From positions 372,001-436,000 of the forward strand of contig JAZKJV010010134.1 of NCBI GenBank assembly GCA_037367405.1: 64,000 nt of DNA. Reading direction: 5' to 3'. Below, piece by piece: positions 62,597 to 64,000 of this stretch; positions within the stretch are counted from its first letter, which is position 1; each line of letters opens with the position of its first letter. This DNA comes from Ottelia alismoides. Lineage: Eukaryota > Streptophyta > Magnoliopsida > Alismatales > Hydrocharitaceae. The translations under genes were made by a program, and so were the position numbers. Below the pieces are notes generated by a model. It worked only from the letters and a program-made list of their open reading frames with translations. It made no database searches and was not told the origin of the DNA.

Positions 62597-64000
62597 TTAC
62601 TTCACAGCGTTGGTTCGAACGGGAATCGCGTCTTTTGACTGCTGATCGAATGTAAAGCTGTAGTGACGCCCGGTTTGCGTTACTCCAATATCCATCTTCA
62701 TCCGCCGCATGTTGAATGGAAGAACATTCAGCGAGTCGATATGATCAGGATCTACTTTGCCCAAGTTGCAGTACATCGAAACGGTAGCTGGAGTATCCGA
62801 GCTCTTTCCGCTGCAAGCAAGTTGACGCAGTCGCTCACCTTCTTCGCCTAATGAAAATGAAACCGAGCGTTCGGCAACTTGGATACGTACAATGGATGAA
62901 TCAGCTATTCGCAAACCAGCGATTCCTGTAACGCCCGGCAACGGAATAGCAATATCGGCCCGGGAATCGCGAGTGGCGTCAGTCTCTGATCGTAAATCCC
63001 TGGTGGGGATACCAAACTGCTTACTAACAGCTAATGCGCGATTCAGTAATCCAGCTAAAGCGGGGGCATTAGAAACCTGAATGGCTGCTGCTAAATAATC
63101 GCTTTCGTTGCTTTCACCTAATACGAAGAATCCATCCAAACGCTTGTTTTCGATCGATTGTCGTGCGGACTGCGTCACTAACTTGATCAATAACTTTACT
63201 GCTTCCAAATCCGCCAAGTTGTCGACATGATCGCCTTGGACTGCTTCCGTAACATCTGATTCCCATTTGGAAACCCAATCCAAGACAGTTCGTACAGTGT
63301 TCTCCGAAAGCTGCGAACTGAAGTCAATAAAGAACTTGGGGTGCGAGGCTTCACCCAGTACAAATAACGAAGGAGTTTGAATCGAAGTCAAATCTTCAGC
63401 AGTATCGACATCCACCTTGATCGTTCCGCTGGAAGTTTGATTGACCGCCATGTCAATCGACCAGCTATCGAACAATGACTGGGCAATGTAGTTCTGCATC
63501 CCAAATCGAAGGTAATCGCGAAGGATAGCAGGATCCAGGGCCAGTGCCGAGGCTGGCCGAGTACTGATCATGGACATCAGTTCACTCAACAAAAACGCCT
63601 TGTCATTGATTGCCAAGTCTTTGAAGCCAGCCGTAATGCGCAAGTCGTCTTGAATCGATTTCCATTTTGGAGAACCGATGTGGTCTGCAGCAGGAGCCAG
63701 ATTTTGCTCGTTGTCTCCAATTAACAAGTAGACTCCCGCTTGACGAGCAAAGAGTTTGGTTGTGTCACCAATGCTGTACGCGCCCGTATTGGATGGTGTT
63801 GGTTTGCGTCCTGCTATCGCCGTAAGAGTATCTAAGAATTCGTTTTGATTGACCAGCGGCAAGCAAATCACAAACTGGGGTTGGCCTTGCTTGGCAAAAA
63901 TCATCCCAGCACAGGTGCTGTCCAACTTAATCAAGTCTTGGATGCGATCTAGTGTGGATGCTGGGTCCAATCCGACTGCTGCAACTGGGTCTGGTAATCC
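62597..64000 (-). CDS. Hypothetical protein, 5' end outside the window
   Basis: At least 467 residues; the frame is open to the edge, so the true start is beyond 64000. Content: LIKLDSTCAGMIFAKQGQPQFVICLPLVNQNEFLDTLTAIAGRK, VYLLIGDNEQNLAPAADHIG, and later long beta-helix mix; it resembles planctomycete exported or peripheral proteins with DUF3352-like style, but no family is certain. C-terminal TGRHYSFTFDQQSK. Convergent with the MFS gene, about 53 bases between stops. No function given. Confidence 0.6.
   Translation of the reverse strand, partial: GLPDPVAAVGLDPASTLDRIQDLIKLDSTCAGMIFAKQGQPQFVICLPLVNQNEFLDTLTAIAGRKPTPSNTGAYSIGDTTKLFARQAGVYLLIGDNEQNLAPAADHIGSPKWKSIQDDLRITAGFKDLAINDKAFLLSELMSMISTRPASALALDPAILRDYLRFGMQNYIAQSLFDSWSIDMAVNQTSSGTIKVDVDTAEDLTSIQTPSLFVLGEASHPKFFIDFSSQLSENTVRTVLDWVSKWESDVTEAVQGDHVDNLADLEAVKLLIKLVTQSARQSIENKRLDGFFVLGESNESDYLAAAIQVSNAPALAGLLNRALAVSKQFGIPTRDLRSETDATRDSRADIAIPLPGVTGIAGLRIADSSIVRIQVAERSVSFSLGEEGERLRQLACSGKSSDTPATVSMYCNLGKVDPDHIDSLNVLPFNMRRMKMDIGVTQTGRHYSFTFDQQSKDAIPVRTNAVK

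Overview
The window looks like a chromosomal segment of a planctomycete, most likely in or near the Pirellulaceae. The signs are protein families: an adjacent pair of DUF1549/DUF1553 (cytochrome-type) and DUF1501 genes, a secreted FGly-type sulfatase, a 2301-residue secreted protein with the N-terminal LESR motif, ELWxxDGT repeats and a C-terminal dockerin, Ser/Thr kinases fused to WD40 or ATPase modules, DUF4058, DUF4013, lactonase-like propellers, and an mraZ gene standing alone with no division-cell-wall cluster around it. No phage, plasmid, CRISPR, rRNA or tRNA was seen. The genus assignment is inference from families only.

Layout. 1-2.8 kb is a gene graveyard: a frameshifted O-antigen-ligase-like gene, a frameshifted CARDB-like secreted protein, a frameshifted DUF4058 gene and a relic of the 3' end of an acetyl-CoA synthetase gene. 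3.1-4.7 kb is an intact WGR-PARP poly(ADP-ribose) polymerase. 4.7-6.4 kb holds two miniature inverted-repeat elements with 9-bp target duplications, one nested in an older inverted repeat, around a hypothetical gene. 6.4-12 kb has hypothetical genes, including a HEAT-repeat gene apparently split by a frameshift, and a 531-bp inverted-repeat element. 12.2-19.1 kb carries acs, a sulfatase, a YugP-type zinc protease, a lactonase-like protein and a DUF4013 membrane protein. 19.8-26.7 kb is the giant secreted protein. 27-33 kb has two small membrane-anchored proteins, an M28 peptidase, the lone mraZ with a readable operator, and an M64 peptidase. 33.3-36.6 kb is an esterase-PhoD fusion. 37-48 kb holds clpS, an M20 dipeptidase, DUF1501, DUF1549/1553, tex and a lipoprotein alpha/beta hydrolase. 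48.4-61 kb has a kinase-ATPase giant, a GDPD, a DMFase-like/enolase-superfamily pair and a kinase-WD40 protein. 61-64 kb has an MFS transporter and an incomplete secreted protein.

Functionally this is mostly scavenging and housekeeping: secreted hydrolases (sulfatase, M28, M64, esterase/PhoD, lipase, GDPD), acetate activation (acs), uptake of organic acids or sugars (MFS), and signal transduction through Hanks-type kinases. Only a few pairs look like operons: 28348-27030, 56681-53916, and 10315-6848.

The most unusual content is between and around genes: at least four families of short inverted-repeat elements (a 222-bp one with 9-bp target duplications, one with TAGTG termini, a REP-like element that directly abuts stop codons, and a CCGATTTC hairpin), the MraZ operator with five boxes at exact 10-bp period, and the orphan bacterial PARP. 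I did not find a clear multi-gene novel defence or biosynthetic system. All coordinates and homology calls are from reading the sequence; no searches were run.
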